Assembly (NCBI GenBank): GCA_944323485.1
Contig: CALUSR010000001.1
Location: 316,437 to 380,436 of the forward strand
Source: Candidatus Gastranaerophilales bacterium
GTDB lineage: Bacteria > Cyanobacteriota > Vampirovibrionia > Gastranaerophilales > CAJFVJ01
Length of the DNA: 64,000 nucleotides
Direction of reading: 5' to 3'
A program made the translations under genes and the position numbers. The number at the start of each line of letters is the position of its first letter. Within the stretch, counting starts at the first letter, position 1. Positions 53,157 to 62,210 of the stretch are shown piece by piece. The notes under the pieces are model-generated. The model did no database searches. It was not told the DNA's origin and was given only the letters and a program-made list of their open reading frames with translations.

Positions 53157-54086
53157 ATGTCTTTAAGAGTTTTATTTATAGGTTTGCCTGATATGGGGAC
53201 AATTTGTCTTCGAGCGCTTACAAAGGCGGGAATAAATGTCGCCGGGATTCTTGCTGCACCTAAAGACAATTCGGCTTATGCGATGTTTTTAGAAGAAACA
53301 AAAGGGTATAATCTTCCCGTTTTGTTTTATGACACACTGAAAGATGAGCAATTGTTGACGTCAATAAAAGAGCTTCATCCTGATATTGCTGTTGTTTGTT
53401 CTTTTTCGAAAAAAATTCCCAAAGAGATGCTTGATATTGTACCTATGGGTTTTATAAACTGTCATCCGTCTTTGCTTCCTGATTATCGCGGGGGCAATCC
53501 TTATTTTCATATAATAAACAACGGAGAGAAATTCAGCGGGGTAACACTGCATTTTATGGATGAGTCTTTTGATACGGGTGATATTGTTGCTCAGCAGAAG
53601 TTTGCTATTGAAAAATTCGAAACAATGGGAACGTTATTTAACAAGACAAATTTTATGATAGCGGATATGCTTGTTAAAGTGTTGAAAGATATAGAAAGCG
53701 GAAATCCTCCGAAGAGATATCCGCAGCCGAAGGAAGGAAATTTCAAAAAAGCGCCGATGATTGATTTTGAACATGGGGCAAACAGGATTGATTGGGAGAA
53801 AACAGCGGAAGAAATAGACAGGTTTGTCAGGGCATGCAATCCTTTCTGGGGTGCTTATTGCTTTTTCAGAGGGTGCTTTATAAAAATATATGCGGCATCT
53901 TTTGAGAAAAAAAAGCACAATTTTCCACCGGGGACAGTTGTCAAAGTTAAGAGCGATTATATTGCAATTGCTGCAAAAGAAGGGCTTTTCTTTCCTAAGG
54001 TACTGCATGTGGGGTCGTATTTTTGCAGCGATGTAAGAGATTTTATAAAATTCTCCGCTCCGTTAGCGGGGGAACAGTTTGAGTAG
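53157..54086 (+). CDS. fmt: Formyltransferase (methionyl-tRNA formyltransferase-like)
   Basis: Transfers formyl from 10-formyl-tetrahydrofolate. The catalytic region INCHPSLLPDYRGGNPYFH and SGVTLHFMDESFDTGDIV is clear, and a C-terminal OB-type domain follows, making 309 residues, the usual Fmt length. The HPSLLP variant also occurs in sugar or amino-acid formyltransferases, and no peptide deformylase gene is adjacent, so Fmt is likely but not certain. The ATG at 53157 follows GGGAG; an upstream start at 53121 would run through the crcB end. Confidence 0.75.
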   Translation: MSLRVLFIGLPDMGTICLRALTKAGINVAGILAAPKDNSAYAMFLEETKGYNLPVLFYDTLKDEQLLTSIKELHPDIAVVCSFSKKIPKEMLDIVPMGFINCHPSLLPDYRGGNPYFHIINNGEKFSGVTLHFMDESFDTGDIVAQQKFAIEKFETMGTLFNKTNFMIADMLVKVLKDIESGNPPKRYPQPKEGNFKKAPMIDFEHGANRIDWEKTAEEIDRFVRACNPFWGAYCFFRGCFIKIYAASFEKKKHNFPPGTVVKVKSDYIAIAAKEGLFFPKVLHVGSYFCSDVRDFIKFSAPLAGEQFE

Positions 54087-54092
54087 GGTATT

Positions 54093-54683
54093 ATGTTGAA
54101 GGTTGCGATTACAGGTTCTATAGCTACGGGAAAAAGTTTGATAGAAGGCTTTATCAGAGATGATGGTTTTTCAATTCTTGATACTGACAGAGTTGTCCAT
54201 CATCTTCTTAAAGAGAACGAAACTGTAATTTTAAAGATAAAAACAGCTTTCGGTGATGAGGCTTTTGATGGTGATGAGATATCCAGAGTCAATTTAGGCA
54301 AGATAGTGTTTTATGACAGCGAAAAAAAGAAGCTTCTTGAGAGCATTCTTCACCCTTGTGTAAAACAGGAAATTTTTCATTTTTTGATGTCACATCGCAG
54401 GGAAAGAGTTGTTTTTGTATCTGTTCCCTTGCTTTATGAAGTTGGCTGGCAGGGGTTATTTGATTATGTACTTGTTGTTTATGCAGAGGCTGATGTCCAG
54501 CTCAAGCGCCTTATGGACAGAAATTTGATTGATGAGAATGCTGCACGCAATCTTGTAAGCTTACAAATGCCTCAATCAGATAAAGTGAAGGCTGCTGATT
54601 TTGTCCTTGATAATTCAACTACGATTGATAGTGCAAAGAGGCAGTTTGATTATATTTTGAAAAAGCTGTTGATGTTAACTTAG
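54093..54683 (+). CDS. coaE: Dephospho-CoA kinase
   Basis: Last step of coenzyme A synthesis. P-loop GSIATGKS (8-15), DTDRVVHHLL, HPCVKQEI and VPLLYEVGW are typical. 196 residues. It overlaps the convergent PNPOx-like gene by four bases. Confidence 0.95.
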   Translation: MLKVAITGSIATGKSLIEGFIRDDGFSILDTDRVVHHLLKENETVILKIKTAFGDEAFDGDEISRVNLGKIVFYDSEKKKLLESILHPCVKQEIFHFLMSHRRERVVFVSVPLLYEVGWQGLFDYVLVVYAEADVQLKRLMDRNLIDENAARNLVSLQMPQSDKVKAADFVLDNSTTIDSAKRQFDYILKKLLMLT

Positions 54684-55075
54684 GTTTCGAGAGTTTCTTT
54701 TTTTCCGCATAAAGAAAAGACGGTTGCCGAGGTGTTTGTGATATAGAAGATTTCAAATTTCCCGTCATCTGCACTGTACATAGTTTTTAGGACAGGACAT
54801 TCATCTAGCATTGCCTGTTTTATATCTTTTGATGTATCAAAGACAGCTTGCCCGCTGAGTCTAAGCCAGTCGCCGTTTTCCTTGGTGGCGGAGATTTCTA
54901 TATTGGGATTTTTTTGCATTTGGCGGTAAACGTCTTTTTGGTTGTTTGTGCAGAAATAAATTTTTCCTTCTTTTTCCATAACAGCTCCGAAGGGGCGGAC
55001 ACGAGGTTTATCTCCATCTATGGTAGAGAGATAGAAAATTTTTGTGTCGTTCAAAAATTCTACGATTTTGTTCAT
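54680..55075 (-). CDS. Pyridoxamine 5'-phosphate oxidase-like flavin protein
   Basis: 131 residues of a split-barrel FMN fold (FYLSTIDGDKPRVRPFG, IYFCTNNQKDVYRQM, WLRLSGQAVFD). This small family binds FMN or F420 and usually acts as a reductase of unknown substrate, not true PdxH. It follows aroB at 21 bases and may share its transcript. Confidence 0.82.
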   Translation of the reverse strand: MNKIVEFLNDTKIFYLSTIDGDKPRVRPFGAVMEKEGKIYFCTNNQKDVYRQMQKNPNIEISATKENGDWLRLSGQAVFDTSKDIKQAMLDECPVLKTMYSADDGKFEIFYITNTSATVFSLCGKKETLET

Positions 55076-55096
55076 GGTTGTTTCTCCGTTATGAAA

Positions 55097-56209
55097 TTAT
55101 TTTAGACTTTTCAGCGTTTCTAAGATGATATTTTTTTCAATATCATCAAACATTTTTACTTCAGCTTTTGATGTTGCGAGGATAAATCTTATATGTTTAT
55201 TTTCTACTTTTTTATCAGAAAACATAGCATTATAGAGGTCTTCTGCGGGAATATTTTGAGGAATTTTGTACATCAGGTTATATTCATTCAGCAAGTTGAT
55301 TGCAGTGTCAAAATAGTCTTGTGATATAAGGTGTTTTTTGAGAGAAATTTCGAAAGCTCCTTTCAAACCCATTGCAACAGCTTCACCATGAGTAAAAATG
55401 GTGTAATTTGTGCATTTTTCTATTGAGTGTGCTATGGTATGACCAAAGTTGAGGATTGCTCTCAGACCTTTTTCTGTTTCATCCTGATTTACGACACAGG
55501 CTTTCAGTTCACAGCATATAGCTATCAGTTTTTGTATGGTTTGATGATTAAGGTTTTTAATGTTTTCTGAATTTATTTGCAAAAAATTCAGAAGGTCAAA
55601 ATTTGTGTTGTGGTTGCAGGTTTTTTCGATGAAAGCATATTTAATAATTTCCGAAAGACCAGTTTTGATTTCTCTTTCAGGCAGGGTATTGAGAGTATCT
55701 GTATCAGCAATTACTATCTTTGGCTGGTAAAATGCGCCCATCAGGTTTTTCCCGTTTTGGTGGTTGATTGCAACTTTTCCTCCTACGGATGAGTCAACCT
55801 GAGCGAGCAGAGTTGTAGGAATTTGTATAAAATCAACTCCCCGCAGATAACTTGCAGCGGCAAATCCTGTTATGTCGCCGATGACCCCTCCTCCGAGTGC
55901 AACGATTGCATCTTTTCTTTCAAGTTTGATATCAATTGCTTTTGTCCAGATTTTTTCGAGAGAGGAGATATTTTTGTATTCTTCTCCGTCTTCGAGGATT
56001 AGGCAGTCGTATTCGAACAGATTTTTGAGAGAGTCTTCGAGTTTGTTCAGATAAAGTTTTTCAACGGTTGAGTTTGTAACTATCAATAATTTTTTTGCTT
56101 TTGTTGAAGATTGTATCAGTTCGCCTGATTTTTGCAGCAAATTTTTATCTATGATTATGGGATATTCTTTTTTAGGTTGTTGTGGAGTTTTTACAAAAAT
56201 TTTACTCAT
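55097..56209 (-). CDS. aroB: 3-dehydroquinate synthase
   Basis: NAD- and metal-dependent second step of the shikimate pathway. Segments are ALGGGVIGDITGFAAASYLRG, IPTTLLAQVDSSVGGK and ILNFGHTIAHSIE (metal-binding His). 370 residues. It overlaps aroK by eight bases. Confidence 0.96.
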   Translation of the reverse strand: MSKIFVKTPQQPKKEYPIIIDKNLLQKSGELIQSSTKAKKLLIVTNSTVEKLYLNKLEDSLKNLFEYDCLILEDGEEYKNISSLEKIWTKAIDIKLERKDAIVALGGGVIGDITGFAAASYLRGVDFIQIPTTLLAQVDSSVGGKVAINHQNGKNLMGAFYQPKIVIADTDTLNTLPEREIKTGLSEIIKYAFIEKTCNHNTNFDLLNFLQINSENIKNLNHQTIQKLIAICCELKACVVNQDETEKGLRAILNFGHTIAHSIEKCTNYTIFTHGEAVAMGLKGAFEISLKKHLISQDYFDTAINLLNEYNLMYKIPQNIPAEDLYNAMFSDKKVENKHIRFILATSKAEVKMFDDIEKNIILETLKSLK

Positions 56210-56711
56210 AGTTTTTTATTGCCTTTATTATTTCTTCCGTGATTTTTTCGGGGCTTTTGTTGTCTGTAATAATTGTGATATCTGCCATAAGATAAAATTT
56301 TTTACGTTTTTTTATTAGTTTTTTGATTACTTCAAGAGGATCTTGTTCTTTTAGCAGCGGACGTTGAGTTTCATTTTTTACTCTTTTGAAAAGTTCTTCT
56401 ATGTCTGCTTTAAGATAGATAATTATGCCGTTTTTTTGGAGGTTTGAAAGATTATTTGCTTTTTCAAGCGCCCCCCCGCCTGTAGAGATTATCAAATCTG
56501 ACATATTCGAAAATTTTTCAATAGTTTCACTTTCGAGTTTTCTGAATGCTTCTTCACCGTCGTCTGTAAATATTTCAATAATACTTTTTTTCTGCTCCTG
56601 TTCTATTACACAGTCAATATCTTTCAGCTCTCTATTTAATTTTGTAGCAAGAAGTTCTCCGACAGTCGTTTTCCCTGCTCCCATCATACCAACCAGAACA
56701 ATATTTTTCAT
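56202..56711 (-). CDS. aroK: Shikimate kinase
   Basis: Phosphorylates shikimate. P-loop GMMGAGKT (8-15), DIDCVIEQE, FRKLESE and STGGGALEKANN are characteristic. 169 residues. It overlaps aroC by four bases. Confidence 0.96.
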   Translation of the reverse strand: MKNIVLVGMMGAGKTTVGELLATKLNRELKDIDCVIEQEQKKSIIEIFTDDGEEAFRKLESETIEKFSNMSDLIISTGGGALEKANNLSNLQKNGIIIYLKADIEELFKRVKNETQRPLLKEQDPLEVIKKLIKKRKKFYLMADITIITDNKSPEKITEEIIKAIKNYE

Positions 56712-57895
56712 AGTTCGCCTCTTATGCGTTTTTGGTAATTTTTATAATTTTGTTTTATATCTTCGAGATTATCCGAAGAAAATTTTTCTAGAAACGCTCC
56801 TGTCAGAATAATTGCAGCCATTGCTTCTGCAACAACGGCACAAGCCGGTACCGCACAGGTGTCTGAACGTTCAAAGTGAGCTTGAGTGTTTTCTTTTGTA
56901 TATAAGTTTATTGAATTAAGCGGAGTTCTCATTGTTGGAATTGCTTTCATAGCGGCTCTTATTATTATGGGTTCACCGTTTGTCATTCCTCCTTCTAATC
57001 CGCCAGCGTTATTTGTTTTTCTTGAAACTTTTCCGTTTTCGCAAAAGATTTCATCGTGCATATCAGATCCTTTGATATAAGCACTTTGAACACCTGCTCC
57101 TATTTCGACCGACTTTATGGCCGGTATGCTCATAATTGCTTGGGCAAGAAGTCCGTCGAGTCTTTTATCCCATTGTGTATGCGAACCGAGTCCTATCGGG
57201 AGGTTTCTTATTACTATTTCTATATACCCGCCAAGAGTTACTCCTTCTCTTTGAGCTTTATCTATTTGTTCCATCATTTCTTTTGATGTTTGTTCATCAG
57301 CGCATCTGACTTCCGAGAGTTCGGCTTTTGATTTTATTTCATCATAGTTTGAGTTTGACTCTTTGACTTTTGCATTGCCGATTGCGAGGACATGGGAGAA
57401 GATGTCTATGCCAAATTCTTCGAGGAGGCATTTGCAGATTGCGCCTGCTGCAACACGTGTTGTTGTTTCTCTGGCGCTTGAGCGTTCAAGGATATTTCTT
57501 ATGTCTTTTTGGTTGTACTTTAATGCCCCTGCGTAGTCTGCATGTCCCGGACGTACTTTTGAGATTGCTTTATCATCCAAGAGTTTTCTTATTTCTGGAT
57601 TTGATGTGTCTACACTTTTGCTTGACATAACAACAGACCAATTTTCCCAGTCTTTGTTTATTATTTCAGCGCATATAGGGCTGCCGGTTGAATAAGAGTG
57701 TCTTACCCCCGAGTTGAATTTTATTTTATCCGTTTCAATTTTCATTCTGCCGCCGCGTCCATATCCGCTCTGGCGTCTTTTCAGGTCGTTGTTTATTTTT
57801 TCTTCATTGATTAATACGCCTGATGGGAATCCGTCTATAATTAAATTCAGGCATTTGCCATGGGACTCTCCTGATGTAAGATATCTGAATGTCAT
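56708..57895 (-). CDS. aroC: Chorismate synthase
   Basis: Reduced-FMN-dependent last step of the shikimate trunk. GESHGKCLNLIIDGFPSG, RPGHADYAGALKYN, RSSARETTTRVAAGA and GGLEGGMTNGEPI are hallmarks. 395 residues. Third of the ald-aroC-aroK-aroB run in transcription order. Confidence 0.97.
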   Translation of the reverse strand: MTFRYLTSGESHGKCLNLIIDGFPSGVLINEEKINNDLKRRQSGYGRGGRMKIETDKIKFNSGVRHSYSTGSPICAEIINKDWENWSVVMSSKSVDTSNPEIRKLLDDKAISKVRPGHADYAGALKYNQKDIRNILERSSARETTTRVAAGAICKCLLEEFGIDIFSHVLAIGNAKVKESNSNYDEIKSKAELSEVRCADEQTSKEMMEQIDKAQREGVTLGGYIEIVIRNLPIGLGSHTQWDKRLDGLLAQAIMSIPAIKSVEIGAGVQSAYIKGSDMHDEIFCENGKVSRKTNNAGGLEGGMTNGEPIIIRAAMKAIPTMRTPLNSINLYTKENTQAHFERSDTCAVPACAVVAEAMAAIILTGAFLEKFSSDNLEDIKQNYKNYQKRIRGEL

Positions 57896-57898
57896 TTT

Positions 57899-59017
57899 TT
57901 AAAATCCTATTATTGACTCAAGAGGGGTATATTCTTTGAATAATCCGTCTGCTACAGGTTTGTAGGTTATAGCTCCGTCTATAACATTTATTCCTTTTGC
58001 TAATGCGCTGTCGTGTTTAACACCTTTTATGCCGTTGTCCGCTATTGATACAACATAGGGAATTGAAACGTTGTTCATAGCTATAGATGCTGTTTTGGCA
58101 ACTGAACCCGGCATGTTTGAAACAGCGTAGTGTATTATTCCGTGTTTTTCGAAAGTCGGGTTGTCATGAGTGGTTGTTCTGTTCATTGTCTCGACAGAAC
58201 CTCCTTGGTCAATTGCTGCATCGACTATTACCGAGCCTTTTTTCATTTTTTTGACCATATCTTCTGTGATTACTATCGGAGGTTTTGACCCTGGGATAAG
58301 AACGGCAGAGATTACGAGGTCCGCTGTTTTAACTTCTTTTTCTATTGTTATCGGGTTTGCAACGATTGTTTTCACTTTTGAGTACATAATATCGTTTATG
58401 TATCTCAGTCTGTCGATATTTATATCAAGAACACTTACTTCGCAACCGTAGCCTGCTGCTACTTGAGCCGCATTTTTCCCGACGTTGCCCGCACCGATAA
58501 TGGTTACTTTCCCCGGTCTTGTCCCAGGAACTCCTCCGAGAAGCAATCCTTTTCCGCCGTAGTAATTTTCGAGGAATTGAGCGCCTATTTGCACTGACAT
58601 TTTGCCTGCTATTTCGCTCATTGGTCTAAGCACGGGGAGTGAACCGTCAGGTTTTTGGATTGTTTCGAAGGCGATAGCCGTAATTTTATTTTTCTGGAGG
58701 GCTTTTGTAAGCTCTGATTCCGCTACGAGATGGAGATATGCCATAAGAATCTGCTCTTTTTTCAGCAGGTTATATTCTGAGAGCTGGGGAGCTTTCACTT
58801 TTAGTATGAGTTTTGAACGGCTGTAGAGTTCTTTTGGTGTTGCGACTATTTCAGCGCCGCATTTTTCGTAGTCTTCGTTTGAAAAACTGCTGCCCAATCC
58901 TGCATTTTTTTCTATTAAAACAGTGTGTCCTTTTCTTACCAGAGCAACAACACCTGAGGGGGCGATTGCTACACGGTTTTCATTTGGTTGGATTTCTGTT
59001 GGAACACCGATTATCAT
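57899..59017 (-). CDS. ald: Alanine dehydrogenase
   Basis: Interconverts alanine and pyruvate with NAD. The opening GVPTEIQPNENRVAIAPSGV, the nucleotide fold IIGAGNVGKNAAQVAAGYG, VIVDAAIDQGG and VSNMPGSVAKTAS match the family. 372 residues. It starts the minus-strand run that continues into aroC after three bases, an unusual but plausible coupling of nitrogen and aromatic amino-acid metabolism. Confidence 0.96.
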   Translation of the reverse strand: MIIGVPTEIQPNENRVAIAPSGVVALVRKGHTVLIEKNAGLGSSFSNEDYEKCGAEIVATPKELYSRSKLILKVKAPQLSEYNLLKKEQILMAYLHLVAESELTKALQKNKITAIAFETIQKPDGSLPVLRPMSEIAGKMSVQIGAQFLENYYGGKGLLLGGVPGTRPGKVTIIGAGNVGKNAAQVAAGYGCEVSVLDINIDRLRYINDIMYSKVKTIVANPITIEKEVKTADLVISAVLIPGSKPPIVITEDMVKKMKKGSVIVDAAIDQGGSVETMNRTTTHDNPTFEKHGIIHYAVSNMPGSVAKTASIAMNNVSIPYVVSIADNGIKGVKHDSALAKGINVIDGAITYKPVADGLFKEYTPLESIIGF

Positions 59018-59080
59018 AATATTGCAATCCTTATACTTCTTTTAGAACTATATTAGCAGATTATTCATCAAATTAAAAAT

Positions 59081-59935
59081 TTATTTATTTATTTTTTTAA
59101 TTCTGCCGCCTCTTACTTCATGGATATTTTGTACTGTGACAAAGGCTTCTTTGTCTATGCCTATGACTATTTCTCTGAGTTGAGACAGTTCAAGCCTGCT
59201 TATTACACAGTAGATAACCTTTTTGGGATCTTTTGTGTAGCCGCCTTGTGCCTGAATGAATGTTACTCCTTTATCCAATTCTGTCATGAGCGTATTAGAT
59301 ATAACTTCATACTTATCAGATATTATCATAACGCTTTTTGTATCATCCATTCCTTCGAGTATGAAGTCGATGGCTTTAGAGATAATGTAGTAGGTAGCAA
59401 TTGAATACATCGCTCTATCCCATCCGAGAACAAAACCCGATGAGCCCAGGATGAATATGTTAAAGAACATTACAATTTCGCCTACAGAAAAGCCGAGTTT
59501 TTTTGTAAAGGCAACGGCAAGTACTTCTGTTCCATCGAGAGAACCGTTATTTTTGAGGACAATACCGACTCCGACTCCTGTGATAATACCTCCGAATATT
59601 GTGGCGAGGAATAATTCATGTGTTGCGTATTGTACATGAAAGTCTTCTTTGATGTGGTCAACCAGCATGGTAAACACAGAAAGTGAGGTAACGGAGAACA
59701 GAGAGTTTAGAATAAACTTATGCCCAAGTTTTTTCAAACCAAAAAGCAGAAAAGGAAAATTCAGGCAGAAAATCAAAATACCGAGCTGGTAGTTTGTAAT
59801 ATAGTTCAGGATTATAGATATACCGATTACGCCGCCGTCTATGATTTTGTTTGGTACAAGAAACAGTTCAAGTCCGATTGCAACAAGGATTGTTCCGAAG
59901 ACTATCAAAAGTTTTGAGGTTATTTTATCAAGCAT
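59081..59935 (-). CDS. YitT-family membrane protein
   Basis: 284 residues. About five hydrophobic segments in the first 180 residues (LIVFGTILVAIGLELFLVP, GVIGISIIL, LGILIFCLNFPFLLFGL, GIITGVGVGIVLKNNGSLDG) form the DUF161 part. A soluble C-terminal DUF2179 domain follows (GVTFIQAQGGYTKDPKKVIY, ending IHEVRGGRIKK). Transported substrate unknown. Starts one base after apt. Confidence 0.9.
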   Translation of the reverse strand: MLDKITSKLLIVFGTILVAIGLELFLVPNKIIDGGVIGISIILNYITNYQLGILIFCLNFPFLLFGLKKLGHKFILNSLFSVTSLSVFTMLVDHIKEDFHVQYATHELFLATIFGGIITGVGVGIVLKNNGSLDGTEVLAVAFTKKLGFSVGEIVMFFNIFILGSSGFVLGWDRAMYSIATYYIISKAIDFILEGMDDTKSVMIISDKYEVISNTLMTELDKGVTFIQAQGGYTKDPKKVIYCVISRLELSQLREIVIGIDKEAFVTVQNIHEVRGGRIKKINK

Positions 59936-59936
59936 A

Positions 59937-60458
59937 TCAATATGTCACCATAGTAACTATTTTAGCGTCTTCAGGGAGTTTTTCTCTTCCGTTCAGGTCT
60001 GAGAGTTCAATCATAAAAGCGATGCCGGCAGTTTTCCCTCCGAGTTTTTCTATAAGCTGGCAGGATGCACAGATTGTTCCGCCTGTAGCAAGGAGGTCGT
60101 CGACGAGAAGGACTCTTTTTCCCGGTTCTATTGCATCTTTGTGAATTTCCAGTGAGTCTGTGCCGTATTCAAGGTCATAACTTACTCTTTCTACCTCTGC
60201 CGGGAGTTTTCCTGGTTTTCTGATTACTATAAATCCTGCTCCTAGTTTGTAAGCAAGAGGTGCCCCGAATATATAACCGCGTGATTCTATGGCAGCTACA
60301 TAATCTATTTTGTCGTCTTTGAACATGTCATAGAAGTAGTCGATGACATATTTGAAAGCATCAGCGTCTTTTATTACGGTTGTTATATCTCTGAATATAA
60401 TTCCTTTTTTGGGAAAGTCTTTGATATCTCTGATTTTGTCTTTTACTGATATTGACAT
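59937..60458 (-). CDS. apt: Adenine phosphoribosyltransferase
   Basis: Purine salvage: adenine plus PRPP to AMP. FPKKGIIFRDIT, AIESRGYIFGAPLA and the PRPP loop VLLVDDLLATGGT are classical. 173 residues. It follows the GspE-like gene by 11 bases. Confidence 0.96.
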   Translation of the reverse strand: MSISVKDKIRDIKDFPKKGIIFRDITTVIKDADAFKYVIDYFYDMFKDDKIDYVAAIESRGYIFGAPLAYKLGAGFIVIRKPGKLPAEVERVSYDLEYGTDSLEIHKDAIEPGKRVLLVDDLLATGGTICASCQLIEKLGGKTAGIAFMIELSDLNGREKLPEDAKIVTMVTY

Positions 60459-60469
60459 GGTTTCTCCTT

Positions 60470-61840
60470 TTATAAATATTTCTCAAGATCATTTTTTGTG
60501 AAGACTTCTATCGAATCTTTGCTGTGCACGAAAATAAGACAGCTTATAAGATTTTTGAAAAGTTCAAATTCACTGAAAGAGAGTTTTTTTCTCAGTGATT
60601 CTATATTATTTGCACAGAATTCCGTTATGATGGTTTTTTGCTGCAATGCAAGGTGGACAAAGTAGTCGAGAGTTGTTTTTGTGTTGAATGCTTCGAAGTA
60701 GATTATGTCAGGCATTTGGAATTCTATAAACCTTATTACTTTATCGAGGTTAAATCCGATATTCTCATTTAATTCGCATTGATTTATTTCTTTGATGTTG
60801 TATTTGACAATTGACTCTACTGTCATTATGGATGTTTTTTCTTTTGCCATTTCTGAAAGGAGAGAATAAATTATGTGTGTTTTACCGCTAAGCTCGCTGC
60901 CGCAGATGAGGAGTATTCCATGGTTGTTAATTGATTGTTTGATATATTCTTTCTTATCAACACTGATAGGAAGTGAGTCAAATGAGTTTGGAGGGCTGTA
61001 AATTTTTAGAGCAATCCTTTCTCCTGCTATTGTCGGAAATGCAGAGATACTTGCAACATAGTCTATGTTGTTTAGTCTGAATACAAGTTTCCCCAGCTGA
61101 GGCATTTCTGATATGTCAGGGTTAAGTTTTGACATTTTTTTGAGCTTTGCAATAAACAAAGGAACAAGCAGAGAAGGAATTTCACCTTTGTTTTCGATGT
61201 TTGAGTTATGTTTAAATTTCAGGCAGAATCCGCTCGGGTCATGTTCGAAGAAGATTTCATGAACTTTTTCGTGAATTGCCTGCATTAGGATTACGTCAAT
61301 GAGTTTTTGGAGCTGGTCTTCGTTCTGAATGTTGTTTGTTATATACGTACGCCAGTCGATATTTTCTTCTTGAAGCGAGATATTCTCGGGTGTTTTAAAG
61401 TAGTATTTGTTGATTGCTTTCAGGATACTTTTTTCTGAACAAATAATCGGCTCAATTTTCATATCAGCAGTTGATATAAGGTTATTTATAAGGAACAAAT
61501 CCATGGGGTCAGCCATAGCAATTGTCAGAACATCTTCTATGGCAAAGAGCGGCATTATTTTGTATTTAATTGCGTCCTGAGCGTTTATATAGGTCAGGGT
61601 TTTTTCATCAGGGGTGTAGTCATCGAGGTTTACATACGGAATATGCAGCTTGCTTTCGATGAATTTCAGAAGAGGCTCTTCTTCAATGATATTAGATCTT
61701 ATGAGCGCCTGAGCGATGTTTATTTTTTGGGCTACGGCTATTTCTTCCGCCTTTTCGAGGTCGTCGAAGTTTATCAGGCCTTCTTTGACAAGGTCATGTT
61801 TCAGTTTTTCGACTGTTTTATTTGTTAATAACTCCTGCAT
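60470..61840 (-). CDS. Degenerate GspE/PilB-like ATPase with MshEN domain
   Basis: 456 residues. The N-terminal 150 match the MshEN region of type II secretion/pilus ATPases (ALIRSNIIEEEPLLKFIESK, IPYVNL, MADPMD), a domain that often binds c-di-GMP. The rest follows the PilB core (QAIHEKVHEIFFE, LFIAKLKKMSKLN, ISAFPTIAGERIALKI). Walker A keeps the GxxxxGKT form (GSELSGKT), but the Asp box, the GEIRD Walker B/arm and the His box (here TEFCANN) are eroded, and the usual zinc cysteines are absent. It sits directly downstream of a response regulator, so a signalling or regulatory role is possible. Confidence 0.82.
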   Translation of the reverse strand: MQELLTNKTVEKLKHDLVKEGLINFDDLEKAEEIAVAQKINIAQALIRSNIIEEEPLLKFIESKLHIPYVNLDDYTPDEKTLTYINAQDAIKYKIMPLFAIEDVLTIAMADPMDLFLINNLISTADMKIEPIICSEKSILKAINKYYFKTPENISLQEENIDWRTYITNNIQNEDQLQKLIDVILMQAIHEKVHEIFFEHDPSGFCLKFKHNSNIENKGEIPSLLVPLFIAKLKKMSKLNPDISEMPQLGKLVFRLNNIDYVASISAFPTIAGERIALKIYSPPNSFDSLPISVDKKEYIKQSINNHGILLICGSELSGKTHIIYSLLSEMAKEKTSIMTVESIVKYNIKEINQCELNENIGFNLDKVIRFIEFQMPDIIYFEAFNTKTTLDYFVHLALQQKTIITEFCANNIESLRKKLSFSEFELFKNLISCLIFVHSKDSIEVFTKNDLEKYL

Positions 61841-61841
61841 T

Positions 61842-62210
61842 TTATTGTTCCAGATATTTTTTTACTTTTTCGACGACATCATTTATTTCAAAAGGTTTTG
61901 TGATATATTCATCAGCGCCTGTTTCTTCGCCAATCATCTTATCTTCTTCCTGTGAGCGTGCTGTGACCATGAGAATTGGAATATTTTTGTATTTTGCATC
62001 GAACTTTAGGAGGCGGCAGACTTTGTATCCGTTAATTTTTGGCATCATAACATCAAGGATAAGCAAGTCAGGCATTTCTCTTTTTGCCAGATTCAGCGCA
62101 TCTTCCCCATTGTAGGCAGTCAGGCATTCAAAGCCTTCGACTTCAAGCATAAACTGAAGAGTTTCAACAATATCCGTTTCATCGTCAGCTATCAATATTT
62201 TTTTGCTCAT
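61842..62210 (-). CDS. CheY-like response regulator (single REC domain)
   Basis: 122 residues, receiver domain only. Acidic pocket Asp9/Asp10, phospho-acceptor Asp53 in LILDVMMP, Thr83 in MVTARS and Lys105 in ITKPF are all present. There is no output domain. Its ATG overlaps the stop of the upstream kinase by four bases and its stop is one base from the GspE-like start, so the three form a tight operon. Confidence 0.95.
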   Translation of the reverse strand: MSKKILIADDETDIVETLQFMLEVEGFECLTAYNGEDALNLAKREMPDLLILDVMMPKINGYKVCRLLKFDAKYKNIPILMVTARSQEEDKMIGEETGADEYITKPFEINDVVEKVKKYLEQ

